From contig DEXV01000006.1 in the NCBI GenBank assembly GCA_002364325.1, positions 526,293-590,292 of the forward strand: DNA of 64,000 bases. The letters are read 5' to 3'. This document shows positions 53,904-62,525 of this stretch, piece after piece. The DNA comes from Gillisia sp. UBA3175. Its GTDB lineage: Bacteria; Bacteroidota; Bacteroidia; Flavobacteriales; Flavobacteriaceae. Numbering within the stretch: position 1 is the first letter of the stretch; each line of letters begins with the position of its first letter. The position numbers and the translations under genes are program-made. The notes below the pieces were generated by a model, which did no database searches, was not told the origin of the DNA, and saw only the letters and a list, made by a program, of their open reading frames with translations.

Positions 53904-54920
53904 TTAAAAATTCGTCGAATCTAGGTGAACCATCGCAGTATTAATAATTTTATACTCCGGATTTTTAGGATTCTGTTTTTTAATTCTGTCCATTAGTATT
54001 TGCAAAGCAGTTTCTCCAATACTTTTAGGGTGCTGGTCTATATAAGTGATAGAGGGACATAACAGTGGGGCAATATCTTCATTTACATAACCTATAATTT
54101 TTATATCCTCTGGAATCCTCAATTTTCTTTCTTGAATCACTCTTGAAGTTATAAGTGTACTTAAATAATCTAAAGAAACAAATGCCTCAACTTCTTGATT
54201 ATTTAAGAGATTATCTAGTTGTTCTTTAAGTATCTTATTATCCTTGGCAATTATTAAAAGCTCTTCTTTTAAAGACAGATTTAGTTCTTTAAAAGCATTT
54301 CTATAACCTTCGATCCGAGCATGAGCAAGACCCAGATCTGCAATTCCACATACCAAACCTATTTTACTAAGGTTCTTATTTCTTAAATATTGCACTGCAT
54401 TATAAATACTTTGCATATCATCTACCCCAACCTTATCAAGGTCCATATCTATATTTATCCTATCAAAAAGTACAACAGGAATCTCATATTCCGTTAATCG
54501 ATAGAGGTGATCATAATTTTTCGTGGTTTGTGTTTCCGAAGAAACTGATATTAATAAACCATCTGCAATACCATTAGAGATAAGTTCTACTATCTGCTTT
54601 TCCAGCGCCAAAGATTCGTTAGAAATATAGGTAATCACTTGATATCCCTTTTTGCGAGCATCATTCTCTATTCCTCCTAAAACCTTTGCAAAAAATGTGT
54701 TTGAAATATTAGGAACTATCACCGCAATGTTTCCTGTACTTTTTCTTTTTAGGTTTACCGCTGTAAGATTAGGTGTGTAATTGTGTAAAGCTGCTAGTTC
54801 TTTTACTCTTTTAACCGTATTCTCGCTTATTTCCGGGCTTCCATTCAATGATTTTGAAACCGTAGAGATGGAAACATTCAATAATTTAGCTAATTCTTTA
54901 AGGGTGATTTTAGATCTCAT
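53904..54920 (-). CDS. LacI-family transcriptional regulator
   Basis: A 338-residue regulator. The helix-turn-helix is TLKELAKLLNVSISTVSKSL (residues 5-24), then a hinge (YTPNLTAVNLKRK) and a periplasmic-binding-protein-like sensor domain with PNISNTFFAKVLGGIE. It probably responds to a sugar. No sugar operon is adjacent; the nearest is the glucan cluster 8 kb to the left, so the target is not evident. Confidence 0.9.
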   Translation of the reverse strand: MRSKITLKELAKLLNVSISTVSKSLNGSPEISENTVKRVKELAALHNYTPNLTAVNLKRKSTGNIAVIVPNISNTFFAKVLGGIENDARKKGYQVITYISNESLALEKQIVELISNGIADGLLISVSSETQTTKNYDHLYRLTEYEIPVVLFDRINIDMDLDKVGVDDMQSIYNAVQYLRNKNLSKIGLVCGIADLGLAHARIEGYRNAFKELNLSLKEELLIIAKDNKILKEQLDNLLNNQEVEAFVSLDYLSTLITSRVIQERKLRIPEDIKIIGYVNEDIAPLLCPSITYIDQHPKSIGETALQILMDRIKKQNPKNPEYKIINTAMVHLDSTNF

Positions 54921-55007
54921 AAACGAAAGTGATTGCTTCAGAAATAAATTTATACAACATATCCCAATTCGGGCAAGAAATTCAGCATTAAAAATAAAAA
55001 TAGGTGT

Positions 55008-55034
55008 AAAAAGGCCGATCTATTTAGGATCGGC
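55008..55034 (-). terminator. Terminator of tRNA-Arg
   Basis: On the minus strand GCCGATC-CTAAATA-GATCGGC, a perfect 7-bp stem followed by a T tract, 8 nt after the tRNA end. Confidence 0.85.
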
Positions 55035-55041
55035 GTAAAAG

Positions 55042-55113
55042 TGACCTCGCCAAGAATCGAACTTGGATCTAAAGTTTAGGAAACTTCTATTCTATCCGTT
55101 GAACTACGAGGCC
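55042..55113 (-). tRNA. tRNA-Arg (anticodon CCT)
   Basis: A 72-nt cloverleaf. The acceptor GGCCTCG pairs with CGAGGTC, the anticodon stem GAAGT/ACTTT encloses TTCCTAA (anticodon CCT), and the T-arm is CCAAG-TTCGATT-CTTGG. CCA is not encoded. It reads AGG codons. Confidence 0.95.
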
Positions 55114-55240
55114 AAAATGCAAGTCTTGTAAATTTAAAAACTTCTAGCAATCTTTCCGGATTATCTTCACAAAACCCCAACTTTATTCTAAATTGATTTT
55201 AATAATAAGAATTTTCTTATTTTTAATTAAAATTCAAGCC

Positions 55241-56236
55241 ATGCAAACCATATTCAAATGCTCCCTATTATTTAGCTTATTAGTTTTTTCAGAAATGCTG
55301 CTGGCTCAAAACCATCCTATTATGAAAGACCCATTTGCTCACACCTTTTCTATTGTGGCTAGAGATTCTGTAACTGGTGAAATGGCCGTTGGCGTGCAAA
55401 GTCATTGGTTCTCTGTTGGCCCGCTTGTAGCTTGGGGCAGATCTGGAGTAGGCGTTGTGGCAACACAATCTTTTGTAAATCCGGCCTATGGACATAATGG
55501 ATTAAAATTGATGGAAGAAGGGAAATCTGCATCCTTAGCATTAGAAGAACTTATAGCAGAAGATGAAGGAGAAGCCTACAGGCAAGTTGCTTTTTTAGAT
55601 TCTTCAGGAAGAACAGCCGCACATACCGGTAGCAAATGTGTAGAGTCTGCATTTCATTATTCAGGAAAGAATTATTCTGTTCAAGCTAATATGATGCTAA
55701 ATGACGATGTAGTCCCAGCTATGAAAGCTGCATTTTTAGAGTATTCTAATTTACCTCTTGCAGAGCGGGTTGTAAAAGTATTACAAGCGGCTCAAAATGC
55801 AGGTGGAGATATTCGAGGTAAGCAATCTGCTGCATTAATTGTGGTAGGCGGAAAGAAGGTTAAGAATTCCTGGGAAGATAAATCTATAGATCTTCGAGTA
55901 GATGATAGCGCCGATCCCTTAGTAGAGTTGGAAAGATTATTGACAGTTGCGCGAGCATACGAATTTATGAATAAAGGAGACTTAGCCATGGAAGCGGAAG
56001 ATGTAGACGAAGCTTTGAAACAATATGGTAGTGCCGAAAAATTATTCCCGAACAATTTAGAAATGAAATACTGGAAAGCAGTTGCTTTGGCAAATAGTAA
56101 GAGATTTGATGAAGCAATCCCTATCTTTAAAGCTATCTTTGAGGAAGAAGATAATTGGAGAGTAATGACGTTAAGATTACCTGCCTCTGGATTATTAAAT
56201 GTATCTGAGGCCGAACTAAAACGTATTGTAGAATAA
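55241..56236 (+). CDS. Exported DUF1028 protein with C-terminal TPR-like region
   Basis: A 331-residue protein from ATG 55241, with signal peptide 1-22 (ending LLAQ). The DUF1028 domain (about 30-235) has HTFSIVARDSVTGEMAVGVQ and an Ntn-hydrolase-like fold signature VVATQSFVNPAYG. The C-terminal ~100 residues form helical TPR-like pairs (DEALKQYGSAEKLFPNN, then FDEAIPIFKAIF). Its activity is unknown. Followed by a small lipoprotein gene 42 nt later. Confidence 0.85.
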   Translation: MQTIFKCSLLFSLLVFSEMLLAQNHPIMKDPFAHTFSIVARDSVTGEMAVGVQSHWFSVGPLVAWGRSGVGVVATQSFVNPAYGHNGLKLMEEGKSASLALEELIAEDEGEAYRQVAFLDSSGRTAAHTGSKCVESAFHYSGKNYSVQANMMLNDDVVPAMKAAFLEYSNLPLAERVVKVLQAAQNAGGDIRGKQSAALIVVGGKKVKNSWEDKSIDLRVDDSADPLVELERLLTVARAYEFMNKGDLAMEAEDVDEALKQYGSAEKLFPNNLEMKYWKAVALANSKRFDEAIPIFKAIFEEEDNWRVMTLRLPASGLLNVSEAELKRIVE

Positions 56237-56278
56237 TTCATTTAATAAAATTATAAACTGAATATTAAATATTATATC

Positions 56279-56638
56279 ATGAAAATAAGAATTTTAAATA
56301 TCGCAATAGTGGCCTTAGGTTTAAGTGCAATGGTAGCCTGTAAAGAAGAGAAAAAAGAAACTGATGCTACTCCAGTTAATTCCGAAGTGGAAGCCACAGA
56401 AAATCCAAAAACTACAGCAGCTTTAAATCCAGTTCATGGAGAGCCAGGACATCGTTGTGATTTACCCGTTGGTGCGCCATTAGACCAAGCTGCTTCCTCT
56501 CAAGTACAGCAATCAAGTGCAGTTAGTCCAAATGTTTCCCCTGTGAGAGTTCAAGGTGGGGATACTCCCAACATAAATCCTCCACATGGACAACCAGGTC
56601 ATGATTGTTCTAAACCTGTAGGTTCCAACTTAAATTAG
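56279..56638 (+). CDS. Small lipoprotein with two NPxHGxPGHxC repeats
   Basis: A 119-residue protein. The lipobox LSAMVAC gives lipid-modified Cys21. Two copies of NPxHGxPGHxCxxPVG lie at residues 50-65 (NPVHGEPGHRC) and 100-115 (NPPHGQPGHDC), 50 residues apart and joined by a disordered Ser/Val/Gln linker. Each has two His and one Cys that could bind a metal or haem-like ligand. Similar motifs occur in other flavobacterial lipoproteins (from memory). Function unknown. Confidence 0.75.
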   Translation: MKIRILNIAIVALGLSAMVACKEEKKETDATPVNSEVEATENPKTTAALNPVHGEPGHRCDLPVGAPLDQAASSQVQQSSAVSPNVSPVRVQGGDTPNINPPHGQPGHDCSKPVGSNLN

Positions 56639-56739
56639 TAGTGTTAAGTGATTTAGGATTGCTTCGTTTTTAATTGTGTAGTTGATTTTTGAGACAGAAA
56701 TTTTTATAGCAAACAATCGACTAAAATTTTAAAATTAAA

Positions 56740-57891
56740 ATGGCAGCTTCCAATAATCTAAATTTTTACTCTAATTTAAGCCTTCACAAAAATCCTATAT
56801 ACGATCTAGTTGCCAATAGATCCTTATTTTCTAAGGTACCGGAAGATTGGTATGCCATAGCAGCAGATATAAAAAATTCTACATCAGCAATTAATAAAGG
56901 CAATCACAATCAGGTAAATCTTGTTGCCACGGGGAGCGTTATCGCAATTTTAAACTTAGCGTATTCTAAAAATATTAGTATTCCTTTTTTCTTTGGTGGG
57001 GATGGTGCTACTATGCTTATTCCGGAAGAACTACTTGAAAGTTCCATGGCGGCTCTAAATCAACATAGGCTAAATACACTTCAAAATTTTGGGTTTGAGC
57101 TTAAAATAGGGTCTATTTCAATAAAAGAAATTTATGATAACAATATTTCTTTAGAGATCTCTAAAGTTCAGATTAGTGATGTATTAAATATTCCCGTGGT
57201 CTTGGGAAACGGACTTCAATATGCTGAAAGTAAAATTAAAGCCAATTTTAGCACTGCTAACAACGAAACGACACTACCAGATATTCTAAATCTCGAAGGG
57301 ATGGAGTGTAAATGGGACAAGATAAATCCTCCAGAAACCAATCAAGAAGTAGTGAGTCTTATTGTAATAGCATGCAAAAATGAAGATCCTTCTAAAATAT
57401 TTTCTGAAGTATTAAAAAATATAGATACAATTTATGGAGCGCTGCACAGAAGAAAACCAATTTCAGTAAAAAGATTAAAATTGAAAGCAGGTCTTAGAAA
57501 ACTGAATGATGAAATGCGAACGAAACTTGGAAAATATGATGGAGTTCATTTTTTAAAAAGTTGGCTAACCACTATGTATGGAAAATACTATCTCAAAAAT
57601 AGCGCTACAGGGAAAAATTATCTTCAGAAATTAGTAGAACTTACAGATACACTAACTATAGACGGCAGAATAAACACTGTTATATCTGGAACTAAAGAAC
57701 AAAGAGAATCATTAAAATCTTATTTAAATCATCTTGAAAAAAAGGGACAAATAAAATATGGGCTGCATGTAAGCGAACAAAGTGTGATGTCCTGTTATGT
57801 TAGAGATATGAAAAAAGATGACCATATACACTTTGTAGATGGTGCAGGTGGTGGTTATACAAAAGCAGCAAACCAGCTAAAAAACAAATAG
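56740..57891 (+). CDS. DUF3095 protein with cyclase-like motifs
   Basis: A 383-residue protein of the DUF3095 family. AIAADIKNST (D43) and FFFGGDGATM (GGDGA at 86-90) match the two metal-binding positions of class III nucleotidyl cyclases and GGDEF proteins. The C-terminal half (after about 220) has no obvious match. No membrane helix. Whether it makes a cyclic nucleotide is unproven. It stands alone. Confidence 0.8.
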   Translation: MAASNNLNFYSNLSLHKNPIYDLVANRSLFSKVPEDWYAIAADIKNSTSAINKGNHNQVNLVATGSVIAILNLAYSKNISIPFFFGGDGATMLIPEELLESSMAALNQHRLNTLQNFGFELKIGSISIKEIYDNNISLEISKVQISDVLNIPVVLGNGLQYAESKIKANFSTANNETTLPDILNLEGMECKWDKINPPETNQEVVSLIVIACKNEDPSKIFSEVLKNIDTIYGALHRRKPISVKRLKLKAGLRKLNDEMRTKLGKYDGVHFLKSWLTTMYGKYYLKNSATGKNYLQKLVELTDTLTIDGRINTVISGTKEQRESLKSYLNHLEKKGQIKYGLHVSEQSVMSCYVRDMKKDDHIHFVDGAGGGYTKAANQLKNK

Positions 57892-57940
57892 TCTTTTAAC
57901 TGGATTGCAGCAATAATATTGATTTTATCTTCTCTATTTC

Positions 57941-59488
57941 TTAATCCAATCCACCTTTTCTAGTGGCATCTCTAGGCTCCGGCCATGTCATTTGCTCCCC
58001 AGATCTTTTATCTAGCGGCAAAACCCTTTTTTCTCTTGAAGTTTTTTCTGGATCTTCACTGGCTTTATAAGCCATTATTGCGGTAAGTATCACATTACTT
58101 CTTACATCGTCAAAAACAATTTTATCGTACGTGTCTAAATTTGTATGCCAGGTATAATTCCAATAGGACCAGCTTATAGAGCTTAGGCTAAAGGCAGGAG
58201 CTCCAGCAGCAAGGAAAGAAGCATAATCTGAACCCCCTCCACCTGGAATTCCAGGAAAAGTAGTTTCAATCTCATCGCTTATTTCTGATGGAACAGCTTC
58301 CATCCATCTTCCTAAATAATCGTAAGAATTTAAAAATCCACCTCCAGAAAGATTCACAACTCTTCCTGTACCATTATCCTGGTTGAAAACAGCTTGGATA
58401 TTTTCAACAATTTCCGGATGATCCTTTACATAAGCTCTAGATCCATTTAAACCTTGTTCTTCACTTCCCCAATGACCTGCGATAATGGTTCTCTTAGGAT
58501 TTGGATACATTTTTTTTAGGATTCTCATAGCTTCCATCATCACCATGGTTCCGGTTCCATTATCTGTGGCTCCAGTTGCCCCATCCCAGGAATCGAAATG
58601 TGCCGAAAGAATTACATACTCCTCTGGCTTTTCTGTACCCTTGATTGTTGCTATGGTATTAAAAGTAGGGACCATTCCTAATTCTTCAGATTCGGCAACC
58701 AGTCTTAATTTAGGTTTGTCTCCATATTCTGCCATTCTATAAACCATTCCATAATCTTCTAAGGATAGTTCTATAGTTGGAATCTTTTTAGTAGAAGCAG
58801 AAAATATTTTATTTGCTCCAAATCCTCTGGACCAGTTCAAGGTGATTATCCCCGCTGCTCCAGCCTTTTCCAAAGCTTCAGTAATATTTCTATTGGTATA
58901 TCCTGTTTTTGTCATTCTATCTGACCATTCATCAGATTGTATTTTTCTTTCATCTTTCATTTTAACAAAAGAAGAATCGGTAGCAAATTCTTCCCAATTC
59001 TCATCGGGTCTTCCTGTCATTTGGGGCATAGAGATCATTACCAATTTCCCTTTAACGCCAGATATTAATTTGGCAAAATCAGCAGAATCTTTGGCTTCTG
59101 GTAAAATAACAACTTCAGCAACAATTGGCTTTTTCCCTGAACTTGGACTCCATGCAAGTTGCATTCCGGAGAGTGTTCTCACTCTAGGTTCGATAAGATC
59201 TATATGAGTGATACCGCGTTTCCAACCGCGCCATTCTCCCCATTGCTGATTTTCTGCAGAAATTTCCCATTCTTTATATTTATTAACTGCCCAATCATGG
59301 GCTTGTTTCATTTCTGGAGTCCCCACTAAACGCGGTCCAACCACATCTAAAAGTTCATGACCTAAAGCTTCCAGTTTAGAATTCTCTGTAGCTTCCTTGA
59401 TAATATTTTGAATCACTACATCCTGATCTTGTGCAAAAAGAATAGTAGAAAAGCATAATGAAATAACGAATAAGAACTTATTTTTCAT
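57941..59488 (-). CDS. Exported M28-family metallopeptidase
   Basis: A 515-residue protein from ATG 59488 with signal peptide ending LFAQ. A PA-like insert (about 130-265) precedes the M28 domain. Zinc ligands appear in SAHFDSWDGATGATDNGTG, GHWGSEEQGLNGSRAYV and FNQDNGTG, and the catalytic region near the C-terminus has YTWHTNLDTYDK. It should remove N-terminal amino acids in the periplasm or outside. It ends convergently with the DUF3095 gene. Confidence 0.9.
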   Translation of the reverse strand: MKNKFLFVISLCFSTILFAQDQDVVIQNIIKEATENSKLEALGHELLDVVGPRLVGTPEMKQAHDWAVNKYKEWEISAENQQWGEWRGWKRGITHIDLIEPRVRTLSGMQLAWSPSSGKKPIVAEVVILPEAKDSADFAKLISGVKGKLVMISMPQMTGRPDENWEEFATDSSFVKMKDERKIQSDEWSDRMTKTGYTNRNITEALEKAGAAGIITLNWSRGFGANKIFSASTKKIPTIELSLEDYGMVYRMAEYGDKPKLRLVAESEELGMVPTFNTIATIKGTEKPEEYVILSAHFDSWDGATGATDNGTGTMVMMEAMRILKKMYPNPKRTIIAGHWGSEEQGLNGSRAYVKDHPEIVENIQAVFNQDNGTGRVVNLSGGGFLNSYDYLGRWMEAVPSEISDEIETTFPGIPGGGGSDYASFLAAGAPAFSLSSISWSYWNYTWHTNLDTYDKIVFDDVRSNVILTAIMAYKASEDPEKTSREKRVLPLDKRSGEQMTWPEPRDATRKGGLD

Positions 59489-59586
59489 AAAAAAGGGTTT
59501 TGTTAATGCTATATTATTCAAATATATCTTTTTTTAATGGATCTGCTTTCAAGCTTTTTTTGGTAGCGCATTTAAATTGATCTAAC

Positions 59587-59617
59587 AAAAAAAGCCGCTA
59601 ACATTTAGCGGCTTTTT
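59587..59617. terminator. Strong bidirectional terminator
   Basis: AAAAAGCCGCTAA-CATT-TAGCGGCTTTTT. It lies between the lipoprotein gene at 59635 and the peptidase gene and ends the lipoprotein transcript. Confidence 0.85.
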
Positions 59618-59634
59618 AGTTTGACCATTTAGAT

Positions 59635-60465
59635 CTATCTCAATACTAAATTTTCTAAAGTGATTAAATATTCCTTTTTCACCGCATCATAGTTAATGCT
59701 ATATGTGGTTGGATAATATAATCCTGTTCTTTGAAACTCTGCAGGTTGAGGAATAGCTATTTGTTCATTCCCTTTTTCTTGTAAATACGCCAAGGTGATC
59801 ATGGGTTCATAGAAATGAAATTCCCCGGCATAAGATCCATAAATAAAAGTCCTAGTAAATACTCCGCCTTCTTGAAGTTCATCTGCTAGTCCGCTTAACC
59901 AGTGTTTTCCCATGTTTGGAACAAATCCCGGAGTTGGAAAATAAGTTGCTGGCCAGAATGATGGTGGAGGAAGAATTTCTGCATCACTGGAAACAGTAAT
60001 ACTATTCTGATAATCTACAGATATCATGTAAAAATGTATGTCGAAATGTGGAACATCATAAATTCCTGGTGGTTCATGTCCATGTGGATTCCAGCCAAAA
60101 TCTATATGATCGAAGGCCATTCCCTCCATTTTATTAGATAGATCCAATCTGATATTTCGTTCCTCATCTGGTAATCCTGCTAATACTTTTTCTGAAATAC
60201 GCAAACCAATAGACACTGGTGTACCATCGTGTCTCATTACTACTTGACTTCTTAAAACTCCATCTCCCAGTTGTTTGGCAGGACCGTAAAAGGTGTTCAT
60301 CTTATCTGAAGAACGCGGTGCCTTGGAAAGATCTGTTGTTAAAGATTGAGAAGTGTCATCGGTGACCGGATCGGTTTCACAACTAGTAAAAAGGAATAAA
60401 ACTAGTAGGAAAAAAAAGGGATTTAAATTGTGGGGCGGCAGTTGAAAAGTTTTGATTTTCTTCAT
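59635..60465 (-). CDS. Lipoprotein with His-rich DUF5602/TTHB210-like domain
   Basis: A 276-residue lipoprotein with lipobox FLFTSC. The central NPHGHEPPGIYDVPHFDIHF motif has many histidines and resembles the DUF5602/TTHB210-like domain (from memory), probably binding a metal. A second motif is PAEFQRTGLYYPT near the C-terminus. Residues 30-55 are a low-complexity linker. The function is unknown. Confidence 0.7.
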   Translation of the reverse strand: MKKIKTFQLPPHNLNPFFFLLVLFLFTSCETDPVTDDTSQSLTTDLSKAPRSSDKMNTFYGPAKQLGDGVLRSQVVMRHDGTPVSIGLRISEKVLAGLPDEERNIRLDLSNKMEGMAFDHIDFGWNPHGHEPPGIYDVPHFDIHFYMISVDYQNSITVSSDAEILPPPSFWPATYFPTPGFVPNMGKHWLSGLADELQEGGVFTRTFIYGSYAGEFHFYEPMITLAYLQEKGNEQIAIPQPAEFQRTGLYYPTTYSINYDAVKKEYLITLENLVLR

Positions 60466-60694
60466 GACGCAAATTTTTTGGTTATCTCATAAAAGTAATC
60501 AAAATAAAACCAAAAAACAGAAGCTAAATAGTTAAAAATCAATAGTATATGAAAAAGAAATGTAAGAAATTAACCACTTAATAAATAAGTCAAAATCGGT
60601 AAAATAATTTAAAAAGTTTATATAATTAATTGAAATAAAAAACTATATATTTTTATCAGTAAATTCACACCTGCTCAATTTTAAACATTACAAT

Positions 60695-61918
60695 ATGGAC
60701 ATTGAATATATACGCGACAAATTTCCTGCTCTTAAAAACGCATACACTTTTATGGATAATGCGGGAGGTTCCCAAATTTTGGGAACTGCCATCAAGAATA
60801 TTCAAGACTATTACCTCAATTATAATGTACAGTTGGGTGCCAGTTATGAAGTTTCAGCAAATGCAGGGAAAGCGCTTTTAAAGTCAACTGAAAAAGTTGC
60901 TCAATTTGTAAATGCTTCAGATCCCAAAGAAGTGATCATTGGGCCTTCTTCTACTATGTTACTGCGCATATTAAGTATTTGTATCAGTCAAAATTGGGCG
61001 GCTGGAGATGAGGTGATCGTTACAAATACCGATCATGAAGCGAATATTTCTTGTTGGAAAGACCTCGAGAGAAAAGGCATAGTAATTAGAACATGGCAGG
61101 TAGATCCAAACTCCTTAGATTTGAGTGTAGAAAATCTTAAACCTTTACTGTCTAGCAAATCAAAATTAGTTGCCGTTACACATTGTTTCAATGTTTTGGG
61201 AACAATTAATCCTATTAAAGAAATTTCCAGGATCGTTCATGATGCAGGAGCGTTAATTTGTGTAGATGGTGTTGCTTTTGCACCACACAGAAAAGTAGAT
61301 GTGCAAGAATTGGATGTAGATTTTTATGTGTTTAGTTGGTACAAAGTTTATGGACCTCATTTGGCAGTGATGTATGGTAAATTAGCATTATTGATTGGGA
61401 TGCCTGGTATCAATCATAATTTTTTTAAGGCTGAGGATGTTCCGTATAAATTTCAGCTAGGAAACTATAATTTTGAGCTCACGTATAGTTTAAAGGCCAT
61501 TCCAGAATATCTAGAAGATCTTTATGATCATCATTTTGAAGGCACTAAATTTAGTGAAGTCGAGAAATACGATGCTAGTTATGTGCTTATTGCAGCATAT
61601 GAAGCGCAACTCGCACAAGAATTACTTTCCTATTTAAAGAGTGTTCCTGAAATAAGAATTATGGGACATTCCTCTGCCGATTCCAACAAACGAGTTCCCA
61701 CAATTTCCTTCATCCATAAAAATCTAAAAAGTTCAGAGATCGTAGAGCTTGTTGATAAGGATAAAATTGGAATAAGATTCGGAGATTTTTATGCGAAGCA
61801 GCTTATTAAAGATCTCGACCTAGAGCACTATGATGGGGTTGTAAGAGTAAGTTTAGTACATTATAATACTCTTGAAGAAGTAGTAAAATTAATTGAATCC
61901 TTCAAAAAGATCTTCTAA
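60695..61918 (+). CDS. Cysteine desulfurase-like PLP enzyme (class V aminotransferase)
   Basis: A 407-residue class V aminotransferase-fold protein. The PLP lysine is in VFSWYKVYGPH, and DGVAFAPH precedes it. The N-terminus YIRDKFPAL and FMDNAGGSQ is of the SufS-like type, but I do not see the clear catalytic cysteine loop of SufS, so the reaction may be a lyase or desulfurase. It is convergent with pncA with a 4-nt overlap. Confidence 0.85.
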   Translation: MDIEYIRDKFPALKNAYTFMDNAGGSQILGTAIKNIQDYYLNYNVQLGASYEVSANAGKALLKSTEKVAQFVNASDPKEVIIGPSSTMLLRILSICISQNWAAGDEVIVTNTDHEANISCWKDLERKGIVIRTWQVDPNSLDLSVENLKPLLSSKSKLVAVTHCFNVLGTINPIKEISRIVHDAGALICVDGVAFAPHRKVDVQELDVDFYVFSWYKVYGPHLAVMYGKLALLIGMPGINHNFFKAEDVPYKFQLGNYNFELTYSLKAIPEYLEDLYDHHFEGTKFSEVEKYDASYVLIAAYEAQLAQELLSYLKSVPEIRIMGHSSADSNKRVPTISFIHKNLKSSEIVELVDKDKIGIRFGDFYAKQLIKDLDLEHYDGVVRVSLVHYNTLEEVVKLIESFKKIF

Positions 61919-62523
61919 TCGAGCTCTTTTGAAGTGATTATACTTCCACCAGCTTGTAGAATTTCTTTTTTAGCTTCAATAAATTTTTCTTCTGAAATTG
62001 CTTTTGTAGCATCTTCTATAAGAATGGCTTCAAATCCCTCTTTTAAAGCGTCCATTATAGAATAGTACACACAGTAATCTGCAGCCAGCCCACAGAAGTA
62101 AAGTGTAGAAACACCTTTATCCTCCAAATAGCCCGCTAGTCCCGTTGATTTTAGATGAGCATTATCGAAGAACCCGCTGTAGCTATCCATTTCCTTATTT
62201 GTTCCTTTTCTGAAGATAGCTTCGAATTTCACAGTGTTTAGATCAGCATGGAATTCGGCTCCGAAAGAGTTTTGAACACAATGAACTGGCCATAAGGTTT
62301 GTTCTAGCTCGTTTAGCTGAATATTTTCAAATTCCTTTTTTCCGGGATGATTCTTAGCAAAACTGGAATGATCCCGCGGATGCCAATCTTGGGTTGCTAT
62401 TACCAATTCAAACTTTTCCTGTAATTTATTTATGATTGGAATAATAGTCTCACCACAAGTTACTGCAAGGGAACCCCCTGGAATAAAATCATTTTGCATA
62501 TCTATGATCACAAGTGCCTTCAT
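61915..62523 (-). CDS. pncA: Nicotinamidase
   Basis: A 202-residue isochorismatase-fold amidase. Metal and catalytic residues are in DMQNDFIPGGSLAV, ATQDWHPRDHSSF and the cysteine in CGLAADYCVYY. It deamidates nicotinamide to nicotinate, which the adjacent PncB then uses. It begins 2 nt after the pncB stop, so the two form an NAD salvage operon. Confidence 0.93.
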   Translation of the reverse strand: MKALVIIDMQNDFIPGGSLAVTCGETIIPIINKLQEKFELVIATQDWHPRDHSSFAKNHPGKKEFENIQLNELEQTLWPVHCVQNSFGAEFHADLNTVKFEAIFRKGTNKEMDSYSGFFDNAHLKSTGLAGYLEDKGVSTLYFCGLAADYCVYYSIMDALKEGFEAILIEDATKAISEEKFIEAKKEILQAGGSIITSKELD

Positions 62524-62525
62524 CC

